In this document: positions 45,122 to 55,095 of the stretch, piece by piece
How positions within the stretch are numbered: position 1 is the stretch's first letter
How the letters are laid out: each line of letters opens with the position of its first letter
Assembly (NCBI GenBank): GCA_030247855.1
Contig: JAPDRN010000016.1
Location: forward strand, 124,001-188,000
Reading direction: 5' to 3'
From: Knufia peltigerae
Taxonomy: Eukaryota; Ascomycota; Eurotiomycetes; Chaetothyriales; Trichomeriaceae
Length of the DNA stretch: 64,000 bases
Program-made: the position numbers and the translations under genes
Notes under the pieces: generated by a model
The model's input: the letters and a program-made list of their open reading frames with translations, nothing else
Databases searched by the model: none
Told to the model about the DNA's origin: nothing

Positions 45122-46473
45122 ATGTCGGCCCCTTACAACAAGACAGTCAAGATCGCGGCTATCCAGGCCGAGCCTGTCTGGAATGACCTCCAAGGTGGCG
45201 TGGAAAAAGCCATTAGTTTGATCAAGGAAGCGGGCAAGAACGGAGCCAATGTTTTGGGATTCCCTGAAGTCTTCATTCCTGGATATCCCTGGTAAGTGCA
45301 CAGCAACGACAAGCTCGGAGCTGTAGTTTTACTAAAATCCTAGTAGGGCCATTTGGTCACAGTCGGTCAACGACTGCGCAGCCTTCATGGACGAGTATTA
45401 CCGAAACTCGCTCGTCAAGGAGTCACCTGAAATGGATCGTATTCGAGATGCTGTCCGCGAGGCAGGCATCTTCATTGTTCTGGGTTATAGTGAGCGCGAC
45501 AACGGTAGTCTTTATATCGCCCAGGTAAGTGAAGTCCTCCCTTGGGCACTGCTAGTCGACCGAGTCACCATCCACTCTCCTCCACCCTCTTCCAAATCCC
45601 ACTCCTTGTTAATCTTCACTTCTCAGCCCTGCCATCATAGCCAGATTTGCAGAATCCCCAAATTGTTGCTACGCTGGCCCCCCGGTGTTTCTCTCCTTTC
45701 CGCGGCCACATTGTCCATTTCACTTCCCTTGTGTCTCGAAGACCGATGGCTCCTACGAGAACCCGAGCGCCCGTTTTAACTCCCTCCAAAATCTAGCTAT
45801 GCTTTGGTCATGTGGACTAATGACTGCCCTTTAGTCCTTTATTGATCCAACCGGAACTATCATCCACCATCGCCGCAAGATTAAGCCTACACACGTCGAA
45901 CGTGCATACTACGGTGATGGGCAGAGTGAGAGCCTGACGACGACGGCACAGACCCCATTTGGAAAGGTTTCTGGCCTCAATTGCTGGGAGCACTCACAGC
46001 TCCTCCTTCGGTACTACACCTATTGGCAGAACACCGATATTCATGTGGCTAGTTGGCCGCTGATATGGGATATGCCGTCGGACGGAAGCCCGTGGCAGTG
46101 GCACATTACTCCCGATGCGTCGAACCGCTTCTCGCAAGTCATGGCCATGGAAGGCGGCTGCTTCGTTATGACGGCGACCCAAATCTTGACCGAAAAGAAC
46201 AAGAAAAAATGTCTCGTCGACAACTATCCGTACGCTCGCGCCCCCGGCGGCGGATTCAGCATGATCTTTGGCCCCGACGGCAAGGAGTTAGTAAAGCCGC
46301 TGGACCCCGGAGAGGAGGGTATCCTGTACGCTGACGTCGACCTATCTGTCCGAGCGTTGGCCAAGCACAACTTGGACACCGTCGGCCATTACTCTCGACC
46401 AGACCTCCTCAGCCTTAGGGTCACCAAGCACGGTGTCAAACATCCCGGCACTCAAGTTCACTTTCTAGAGTGA
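45122..46473 (+). CDS. Nitrilase
   Basis: Hydrolyses a nitrile to a carboxylic acid and ammonia (or, in some fungal relatives, cyanide to formamide). Exons 45122-45291, 45347-45524 and 45835-46473 give 328 residues; an in-frame ATG at 45005 would add 39 polar residues, but nitrilases normally start close to KTVKIAAIQAEPVW. The catalytic triad is intact: Glu49 in GFPEVFIPGYPW, Lys131 in HHRRKIKPTHVER and Cys166 in GLNCWEHSQ. The distance between them matches bacterial and fungal nitrilases. The block after the Cys (LLLRYYTYWQNTDIHVASWP) fits a true nitrilase more than a cyanide hydratase, but I cannot be sure. The second intron, 45525-45834, is 310 bases, far longer than any other here. Confidence 0.93.
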
Positions 46474-46909
46474 CGCTTGCGGGTGTCTGTCACAGGGCGA
46501 CCCTTGGAAGAAGATCTTACTGCACGGTGGAGATTTGAGGGAGAGAGCTGGAGATCGGAAAGCTGTATATGGGTGCAGAAACTGTGCTTTGAGGTTGAGG
46601 CTGTGGTCCAATGTAGTCAAGGGAAAGTCTATTGTAACAGTCTTAAATGTGGCAATATCAAGCATACTCCCTTTCGAGTTCCCAATCAAACAACTCTTGT
46701 CTGTGCGTGCCATGTCCATGTGCGATGCCGACTGTGATTAGCTTCGTGGTTCGTTTGGGGAGTGAAGGGCAGTAGACACAGTGGTCCAAACAAGAACTTG
46801 ATTTGCCAAACGTGGTGACGACAAGGTAAAGTCCGGGTAAACAGCCATTTGAATAGTTCTACCAAATACAAACAGTCTGTACATGTGGTACAACCAAATC
46901 CCACTTCGC
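46474..46909 (+). other. Intergenic between convergent genes
   Basis: 436 bases between the nitrilase stop and the stop of the next regulator. Nothing recognised. Confidence 0.4.
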
Positions 46910-49588
46910 TCAACCGTCTTCTTGCACCGTCCCGTTGGTTTCACTCCGCGTCCGCGTTCCCAGGTTCACCTGCCCTGTACTTGAGTTTGCACTGAACTGA
47001 TCCGCTCCGAACGTTTGTGATAGTAGCGGCGTCCCTGTACCTTGCAAGATTTCCCAGTCCAAATGAGGAAAAGTGTCGCAGAAATCATTCATGTCGGGCC
47101 AAGAATCGTTCGCTTGATTCTCACCAAAGACACGTACACCGTCCGGATCCATGCTAGACCAGGCGTTGTAGTCGAGCAGCGTCCACATAAGTTCCTCATC
47201 GTCTGTGGAGAATGTGATATGCTCCAAGGTGCTCCTCGTCGAGGCCGAGAATTTATGCGACTCGGAGATCAGCTTCTGGAGTAGTGCCAACTTGAGATAG
47301 TGACAGACACGGTAAGTACATGGAAACTCTGAAACAGACCCCTTCAGATTTGGCTATCAACTTACTGCTGTGGGTGTATGGTTCCACCAATGACCGAGCC
47401 TCACCAGGAAGGCGACATTCGTCTGTTGAACATTATTCGCTTCGGCCCGGAGATTTTCGGAAGCGTCGTATGGGCATAGTGCTAGGATACTCCCGGCAAC
47501 GACGGCGGCATAGCTGTAAAAGGCGATGAAGGCATTGCACCCCACTGCCTGTGCCGCGTCGATCTGAAGCACGAGCTGCTTTGCATGCTCGTACGCCGTC
47601 TCAAAGCTGCGTGAGAGGAAACTGCTGGGTATTTGGCCTTGGAAATTCTTGAGCTTGTTTTTCAGCAAAAACGGTTGGTACCTATCCAAAAACCCGTCAG
47701 CACATTTCAGAACTCCCGGGGGTTTCCAACGGCAGTAGATCCAAACTCACAGGATACAGTAGCAAAGGTGAAAGAGCGTGTTCGAAAATACGAGGGGCCC
47801 GAGTGCTGTTTGGTCAATACGCCCATGGACGGAGAACTCCTCACGGATCAGCTGTTGTAGGGGTCTCTGCAGCACAACGGACGGCTCCAGGCATATCAAA
47901 TTCGATTGTATAGCTGCCAGGTTGGACCTATTATCCCATGGCGGGACTATATCATTGTCGTCAACACCTTGCAACATAAGTTGTGCTGCCCGACCAAGTA
48001 CACTCGCACACAGAACGACGAGGGCAAAGGGAGAGTTCTCAACCGGCGGGAGCGAGCGAGATGCCGAGAATTGCTTCAGGGTTGCTGCCGATTTGGCGGG
48101 CATCCTGTTTCTCCAGGACTGCTCGTCGCACGGGAGGGACAATTGACAAGTGGACTCCAAAATGGTGGCCGGGTGTCCGCGACCGCATGATGCAAGTCGG
48201 TCCAAGATGTACAGGGACCAAAACACTCGACGGCGCTCTTCTTGGCTTTCGGGGGGTAATTGAGTGGGTGGTTGGAGCATGAGCTTCATGTCTTGGGCAA
48301 GACGAATCGCGATACCTATCTTAATCCATGCGGAGCCATGGCGGGCTTTCCCAGCTGGCAGGGCGATGCGGTGGTTAGAACAAACTTGGTGTTGGACGAC
48401 GCAGCATCATTGGGCAAATACATACCGGTGAAATCAAAAATCGAAAGGAGAGCCAGAGCTTGCACTACATGGATGTTGTTGTTGCCTTTGTCGAGATAGC
48501 TGGCGCCAATAAGTTTCCATGAGCTGGTCGCAGCTTTAGCATCGAAGCCTCGCTGTTCCGTCCACCCAAGCCCCTCGGAGAATCGAAGTGTCGTGGCGAC
48601 CATGGCCAACAATAGATAAGCAGGCACTGCTTGTCTGGCCAGGCTGCGACGGAAATTGCCCTCATGGAAGAATGAATAAGGTCTGTTGTGGCAATGCTCG
48701 AAATAGATGTCGACGAGTTGGTCGATCAATGGGAATTGGATGAACTGAAGGAGGCTCTCACCGCTTGGCTGCTCCCATTCTGAGCCGGCTTTCTCTCCCG
48801 AGAAGCACTGACGCTCTGAGCCCAGCGAGCCGTCCGACGAAGACGCGTAGATCGTCCGTTCTCGATTCTGCGAAAAGAGTAGCGCAAGCATTTGCTGTTG
48901 GCATTCAACAATGCTGCCAATGGCCGCGAGAGCTGTCAGCAAGCTGGACGCACGAGGTGCAAGACATCTTGGCCTACCCCTGGATCTGCACCTGGAGTTG
49001 CGAGATGTCCTCCTTGAGGCTCACAAAGGTCTTGGAAAGGTCATCCTGACCGACATCGCAGCATGTCAGCTCATCTGCACATTGGCGAGACGGACGCATC
49101 TCGTACCATTTCATATGCTAGTAGCCTCTCGGTCGATAAGATCTCGCTTCGATCCGCCCGAGCAGGATCCTTACCACTGTATTCACAGTCTGACAGTAGT
49201 TTAGCGAGCCCTTTGGCCGGCCATCGGCCTCTTCATGCGCACCGTACCTAAACACAGACGGCGACAAGTTGTACATCGAGGGCGGTGGCCCGAACAACGT
49301 GCCTTTCTTCTCCTGAAGTAATACAGTCAGTCTCGAGTCCCCCACCTTGCAACCAGAACGGCTCGCACCCCAGAAACCCGCGGAGGGAAGGAAACGAAAT
49401 CTGAATTTGCGGAGCATTACCCACCTGCATGAGTTGCAAGCCTGACTAATGCGCCGGATCGGCCTGAATACTTGCTCGCCATCATTACTGTCGTCCATTC
49501 CCGGGTACAATTGAATTGAACACCGGGACTGGGGGAGCTCTTGAATTGATATTCGTGGTGATCGAGCAGGAGAAATGTTCTGCTTCAT
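46910..49588 (-). CDS. Zn2Cys6 transcription factor with an apparent frame break in the zinc cluster
   Basis: Fungal regulator with middle domain. Well-supported exons are 48426 to about 48960, 47751-48345, 47366-47681 and 46910-47290 (introns of 80, 69 and 75 bases): they show LIDQLVDIYFEHCHNRPYSF, RHGSAWIKIGIAIRLAQDM, RRRVFWSLYILDRLASCG and a long acidic C-terminus. The DNA-binding part starts at RRISQACNSCR (exon ending 49425), then after a 112-base intron RRKARCSGHRPRCTTCRRLC. Immediately after, the conserved continuation YGAHEEADGRPKGSLN appears in another frame (from about 49246), a one-base shift with no room for an intron. ATG candidates are at 49588 and 49498. Exons between 49190 and 48960 (one with DDLSKTFVSLKEDISQLQ) are unresolved. 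Either the gene is recently inactivated or there is a sequence error. Confidence 0.7.
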
Positions 49589-51233
49589 ATGCCGGGAGCC
49601 AGGTCTCTCTACCCCTCCAGCCATAGATAAGGACTCAGCCAGAGGGAACGAGCATACGAGTCTTGAGCACAAGCGAAAGATCGACGATCACCCAATGGCA
49701 GCGCAAGAATCGACGAAGTGGGGACCGGATAACAGTTATCCAGCCTCCGCCCGTGTCTACTAAACCTTGCTGTCGTGCCAACCCACACTTCAAAGGCGTC
49801 GTCCTCTTGCCCCCTCTCTCACGGGGTGAAGGTGGTCCAGGACTTCCACAAAGCAACCATGTTATGCTCTGCATACAAGTCTGTCGAGGCAGTAATGCTT
49901 CAAATGTGACCGAGGCCATGACGTAGTTTGACTGAGGACCTGAGGAGTGAAGTCGATCCTTCGATCTTTCGACTCATCTAGAAATCTCATGCCTCGCATC
50001 GTTTCGAATAGATTGGACTTTGTCTGTCTAGGAGAATCTTGTAGTTCTCGTTCCATTCTCTGACCACACCGGTCACTTTGAGTGATATTTGTACATCTAA
50101 TGTGAGGACCAGAGGAGACCACACGCACGAGAAGATGAAGGTCAAAACAAACATCCCAGTCAAACGAGTCGAGACTCGGCGCCGCCGCGTTAATCCTCGT
50201 CGTTCGATTCCCATCCCGTGGTGTATGAGACAAGTTCGATAAGAGTGTTCAGATGTCGCATGGAGGTGTCGAAGGTAGTGGATCACAACGACCATTACAT
50301 ATTCCCAGAACTGTACCAGAGCCTCCCTGTCAGCCTCAAAATGCTATGGACTCAGGCGTGGCGCAGGGGGTATATCCTCCCGAACCTGGAGCAGTCCGAA
50401 TAGTGTCTGGTCTGGGCATGAACACGAATCTCTCTCCAAAGGCAATGGTAGATATCAGCATGCGGCGGGTGAGGTTGGAGAGCTACCCAGGGCCTATTAG
50501 ATCTGGGCAGGATAGTGACGGCCGGATGCCACACCCTTGGTGGTGCTGAGCCACTTCAGGCTGCGGAAGCTGGGAATCGTGTCTGTATGCTTTTTGCTTT
50601 GCAATTCCGCTATCCTGGGCGCTTCGATAGGTCGACATTAATTTTGTCCTAGTACAATCACACAAGTATTAAGTAGGGGCGCGAAAGGGTGTTACCACAG
50701 AGTAGATGCTACTGACTTTATGTTTGGGGCTCCCGGTTCGAGTCTCCTCCTAGTTTCGCTACCCGCAAGTGTAGTATTGCATCTTGCCCGATCAGCCTCT
50801 CGCTCGAGAGTTCCAAGCCTGTTGGAAGGCCGTCCTACCTCTGTGCCAGACCACATTGGTCTTGAAAATTCTACAAGGCGGTCTTTCCCGGTGAAAGCGA
50901 GTTATCTCCTCGACAATGATTAATTGTCTCCAGGACTTCACGCTTGGCAGATATTTGGAACAGCCTTGACGCACGTTTTCGTGGAAGACAGTAACTCGAC
51001 GACACGGCTTCGAATCAGAAATGTCAACCTATCAACTGATACCACCCATCCGGATGTTAAATATCCGGGGCTGAAATGAGGCCTCGGAGGTTGGGGATCT
51101 TCGACTATAGTCCTCGGGAGCCTTCCGCCACAGTACAGCAGCGGTCCGCTCGGACCTGAAGTACCATCCATAATGAGTCCTCCTTGCACGAAGGAGCTGA
51201 CTATTTGTATGATCGGAGTTTTCCCATGTGGGA
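49589..51233 (+). other. Long divergent intergenic region before the aldoxime-dehydratase-like gene
   Basis: 1.64 kb with no convincing gene. Two TCCGG boxes lie at 51047-51056 (palindrome CATCCGGATG) and 51061-51068 (ATATCCGG), about 170-190 bases before the next ATG. Short frames around 50218-50549 show no family. Confidence 0.45.
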
Positions 51234-52385
51234 ATGGGCCTCCCGCCATCCTCTCCGCCTCAGGACATCGCTGCCCATTGCTTTTTTCGGGCGAATTCTA
51301 CGGTGAATATGCCTTTGTTGACCGCGCAAGTGCCCGAACATTTCGTGGTCGGGATTTTTGGCACCCAGTACCATGAGGTTTTGCCTTCTGAGACAAAGAG
51401 CAGCTTAGTCAAGTCGTTTGGTGACTCCATTAAGGCTGCAGCCAAGTATGTTGACGAAGTTGTACACGACGACAGCGAGCGCGGCGTTGGCCTTTCCCGG
51501 GTGTGGATCAGCTACTGGTCATCCCAAGGGGACTATAAACAGTGGTGGAACTCGGGAACCGTGACTCGTTTCTGGGCATCCTTGACTGACGATGCGGGCT
51601 TCTGGCGGGAAGTGCTGCACTTCAGATCCACGCGGTTTCTCAACGAAGTCACCCAGAATGTTCCGTCCGGTGCTTCGAACCTTGGACCACTCTCACCCCT
51701 CACAGAGAAGTCGGGCTATTGGGGTGCGTATCGTGACCGGATAGAAGAAGCAACGGCGCAGAATCGACTGGTCTCGGCCTTACAGTCAGTACCAGAACCT
51801 AGACAACCTGATGGCACCATCCGCCGGGGTCGCGTCCAGATGTCTCAATTCCCGGACAACATCTGTTACGTGATCGAGGGCCAAGATCACACCCCATTGA
51901 AAGAACATGAAGGCAAGGTCTGGTCAAAGAAGTTCCACTGGGCCACCAAGCGCTGGGTGACGAACATCATCAGAGCAGGTCCGGAAAAGGGTCTGCTTAG
52001 TTCCAGGCTTTGCCACGTTCCAGAAAGCGGGTTCATGAACATTGAGTCGCCAGGAATGGCCGACGACCCTGATATCTATCCGGCTCTGGACATCAATCGA
52101 AAGATAGAAATACTCTATTTCCTGGATCTGAGCTATATGGAGCGTATTGGGAGGAGGGACAAGGTTCATGTGAAATTGAGGAAGGATTTCATGGACGCCT
52201 ACGGTCCAGGAGGAATCATGGCGGCCGGTGATCTTCTACTGTGGGTAGAGCTTGGGATCTTGAAGGCAGACACCATTGAGGCAGAGTATATAGGCTGTTA
52301 TGAGGGCACCGGGTTTCTTGCATATGATCATCACCCTTCATTCAGCTCGACCGCGGTAGCAAGCTCGGATAGGAAACTTTTCTAA
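51234..52385 (+). CDS. Haem-containing aldoxime-dehydratase-like protein
   Basis: Intronless, 383 residues from the ATG at 51234 (a later ATG, 51309, or a missed upstream exon is possible; relatives carry a slightly longer N-terminus). The family removes water from aldoximes to give nitriles at a ferrous haem. Seen: FVVGIFGTQYHE, RVWISYWSSQGDYKQWW, FWREVLHFRSTRF, SGYWGAYRDRIEEA, FPDNICYVIEGQD, LDLSYMERIG, and the C-terminal LWVELGILKADTIEAEYIGC ending GTGFLAY, matching phenylacetaldoxime dehydratase in order and spacing. His312 (KVHVKL) lies where the haem-ligating His is expected. However, the LWHE-type motif of active enzymes reads LWVE here (Val338), and the Ser of the family's Q-x-W-S block is replaced (QDHTP). 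It is near a nitrilase, so an aldoxime-nitrile role is suggested, with possibly altered chemistry. Confidence 0.85.
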   Translation: MGLPPSSPPQDIAAHCFFRANSTVNMPLLTAQVPEHFVVGIFGTQYHEVLPSETKSSLVKSFGDSIKAAAKYVDEVVHDDSERGVGLSRVWISYWSSQGDYKQWWNSGTVTRFWASLTDDAGFWREVLHFRSTRFLNEVTQNVPSGASNLGPLSPLTEKSGYWGAYRDRIEEATAQNRLVSALQSVPEPRQPDGTIRRGRVQMSQFPDNICYVIEGQDHTPLKEHEGKVWSKKFHWATKRWVTNIIRAGPEKGLLSSRLCHVPESGFMNIESPGMADDPDIYPALDINRKIEILYFLDLSYMERIGRRDKVHVKLRKDFMDAYGPGGIMAAGDLLLWVELGILKADTIEAEYIGCYEGTGFLAYDHHPSFSSTAVASSDRKLF

Positions 52386-53004
52386 AGTCACCCACTTTCT
52401 TGGGTTGTCTTAGCTTTCTTGCAAAGAAATACACGTACGACCTTGTCGCTGACGGCAATATTCGATTTGCATATTTGAAGACCTCTATTTGTTGCGAGAA
52501 AGATACTGCAGAGTAATCTGGAATTCGAAAGAGTTCCAGAGATCGATATAATCCAGAGAATATGTCTACAGTCGAGTATGTGGCATGAGATGTAGAGTGA
52601 GTCGATCTGAAATGTGTCTAACCCTGGTATCATGGCGGCGTACCACGCTGTGACGACAGCCAGTGATTCCGGAGAGATGTGTGAGGTAGGATTGCCGAAG
52701 CATGCCAGGCCACCAGTTCAGTGGTCAGCTTCCACCGCCACTACGTTGTATTTGATTCAATTTCATGATTATCTGGAGTATCGCTAAAAGCTTTCCGTGT
52801 ATAATGAACTATCCAGGCGTTTAAATGGCAGTTTTATAGAATCATAAGTGAAATCAAGTGACTAATATACTAGGTACTTATGGTGTTGGGTCTCATTAGG
52901 GTAAGTTACATACATTTGGAAGCACTCCTCGGTACCACTCGACACGAAGAGGGTTTCCACAGGTTAGTTTCTCAACGCTGGTTTCCCAGCCTCATCTTAC
53001 GATT
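52386..53004 (+). other. Intergenic between convergent genes
   Basis: 619 bases between the dehydratase-like stop and the caspase-like stop. No gene recognised. Confidence 0.35.
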
Positions 53005-53866
53005 TCAGAGCCTTCGTAAGATCTTCTGCGTTTCAGGGAGCCTTGGACCTTCTCCACTGGGGACAAGACATCGCTGGTATGGCTCGTGTGAGTATCCATT
53101 TTCAGTTTCGATCTGCGTTGCCTTGCGATTCGCCTGGTGGTTGCTCCGGCCTTGGTATCGGTGGCCCAAGACCTGCTCCTTCCGGTAGTATTCTCGATTC
53201 TGGAGCCGGGTACCACCTTCGGCTTGGAGACGAAGCCAGAGCTGTGTCAGAGTGAACCCGTTGCCTTGTAGGTCGCGCAAGGTTTTCGTCAGGACCTTTG
53301 TGAAGGTATATTGGCCGTAGTAGGTCGTGTCATCTGGGCCGACGGCTGCGAAGATGTCGAGCTCGTAGCTGGTGCCTGTATTCGTCTCAAGTGGAGGGAA
53401 TGCTGCAGCCGCGTCACAACAGTCGAGCACGAGAAGTGTATCGACTTGCTGCTCTTGCACAAGATTATCCTGAACATGTGTCCAGTCAATCGGAACGCTG
53501 ATCAGGTCAGTTGCTGTATGATCAACCACATCAGAAACCAGGATTTGAGACTCACCCGGTGTCTGAGAACCAAGTCAGCCCGCCACTCGCGCCCGGGGTC
53601 CCGCCAGCATGGCCGCTGTAAATCAAAATGGCAAGGCGTGGGCGCTGCTTCCTAGCCAGTGTCTTGTAAAAGTTTTTCAATCCGTCTTGAAGCGAACCTT
53701 GGGGGTTTGGTCTTTGGATCGTGATGTTGTAAGGCTGGAAGTTGAATTCCATCAATGCATGTCGTAAGCTAAGCAACTCTTCGTCGCCTTGTGAACCCGT
53801 GCGTGCTTCATTCCAGTGGATTATTGCGAAATGAACCGACCGGTAGTGTCTATCAGGAGCAGCCAT
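53005..53866 (-). CDS. Caspase-like (peptidase C14) protein
   Basis: 267 residues in two exons, 53556-53866 and 53005-53497 (58-base intron, in frame). Seen: HYRSVHFAIIHWNEA at the start; LAILIYSGHAGG with candidate catalytic His86; and VDTLLVLDCCDAAAAF with Asp129, Cys130 and Cys131, the last in the usual D-x-C position. The caspase fold is thus present, but the metacaspase continuation D-x-C-H-S-G is absent, as in a divergent fungal C14 group often found singly or with NACHT/NB-ARC partners. No such partner domain is fused here. The final 60 residues (from NREYYRK) look unlike a folded tail and may reflect a missed intron. Upstream lie three 22-base repeats. Confidence 0.78.
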
Positions 53867-55095
53867 ACTGGGATATAGAGAGCGGGTCGATAAGAGAATA
53901 GAAGAAGCAGGGTCCAGGGGTCAATATATGCAAAATGCTACCTGATGGAATAATCGGGTCAGTCGGGCAACATCCTCGTATTTTTCGGGCAACAGGCTCG
54001 TATTCTTTGGGCAGCAACTCGAACATGTCACCAGACGAACGCCTTGCTACGCTGGGAGAATTTTCCCGCTAAATGTCCTGCATTTCAACCGGCGCTGCAA
54101 GACAGGGCGCTCACAGGTTCAGGGCGCCAAATCTGCTCCGGGGTCTGTAGCAGCCTGAACATCTTTAACGGGCACATGACTCCTCCCATCAACTGGCGCT
54201 TGGTAAGCAGAACGAAGTGCGACCTCCATAAGCAGGTGGTATTCGCCAACGGCGAACGAGTGGCTATATGGCCCAGCAATTTGAGATGAATGGTGGTTGA
54301 TGAGAGTGGGGTAGTGGAGGGAAGTTGGGAAGAGATTGAGAATACGTTGAAGAGCAAGAAGGTGTAATGAGGCTTGGATAAGGTAGCAAGGCAGTCCGAG
54401 CGGTAGAAGGAGGAGCCCAAGAAAACCCCGGGCTCTGTAACTTGAGCCTCAAAACCAAAGCTTCGTCCAGGGATACGGCGCGCTTGAACTCCGTTCTATG
54501 ACATGTGCTCTCAATCTACTGTGCTTAAGTAATGCCGGCAAACAGAACACAAAATTGTTGACACCTGGATACGTTTTCAAACTTCCCTCTAACGAGAGCA
54601 TGGCTCCTCGCATGTGGATAGCACACCCCCTATACTTCGAGTCTTGTGACAACTCTATGTCAAGGAATAGTTCTTAAAATCTGGAACTCATATCGCTGAG
54701 CTCTGCCCATCTACTGAGGATATCCCAAAAATGGTGAGGTGCTGCTGAATGGCCGTTCCTAAGATAGATAGTGGTAGGAGAAGAGCCTGATTAGCTGAAT
54801 GGTACTAGCCTTATAGCACTGAGCTAACGATGCTGCTTTAGTCCAGTCTCTCAACTCCCGCGCAACCGGGGGTAAACTTAGGGCGGCTTCACTCTCGTCC
54901 TAAAGAATTTACCTTCTCTTGGCATTCTTACTGAGTCGCGCATTTCACGCGTTGGCAGCATCTTGCATTGCGGTGCGCATAATGAAAACCAACATAGCAG
55001 ACTTCCGTCGTTCCTTTCACATGGATCTCCCTCGTTTACATTCTCCATCCTGAACGACAATCCGAACAAATGCCATTTACACGGCAGTTGCAAAC
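53867..55095 (+). other. Divergent intergenic region
   Basis: 1.23 kb between the starts of the caspase-like gene and the nucleoporin gene. Contains the 22-base repeats at 53963-54028. No gene recognised. Confidence 0.4.
53963..54028. repeat. Three imperfect 22-base direct repeats
   Basis: Units 53963-53984, 53985-54006 and 54007-54028 share the pattern TCGGGCAACA..CTCGTATT; the third is more diverged (TTGGGCAGCAACTCGAACAT). They sit 97-162 bases upstream of the caspase-like start codon. Confidence 0.65.

Noticed and set aside
50218..50549. Short frames that might be remnants of a gene between the second regulator and the dehydratase-like gene
   Set aside because: No motif, no splice-consistent extension and no codon pattern stronger than background; left as intergenic.
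50725..50760. GGTTCGAGTC resembling a tRNA T-loop
   Set aside because: The flanks do not pair as a T-stem, and no D-arm, anticodon arm or acceptor stem fits upstream.
54780..54860. tRNA-like stretch with AGC..GGT..AGC near TTATAGCACTGAGC
   Set aside because: Stems do not close over a 72-75 base cloverleaf and the T-loop is missing.
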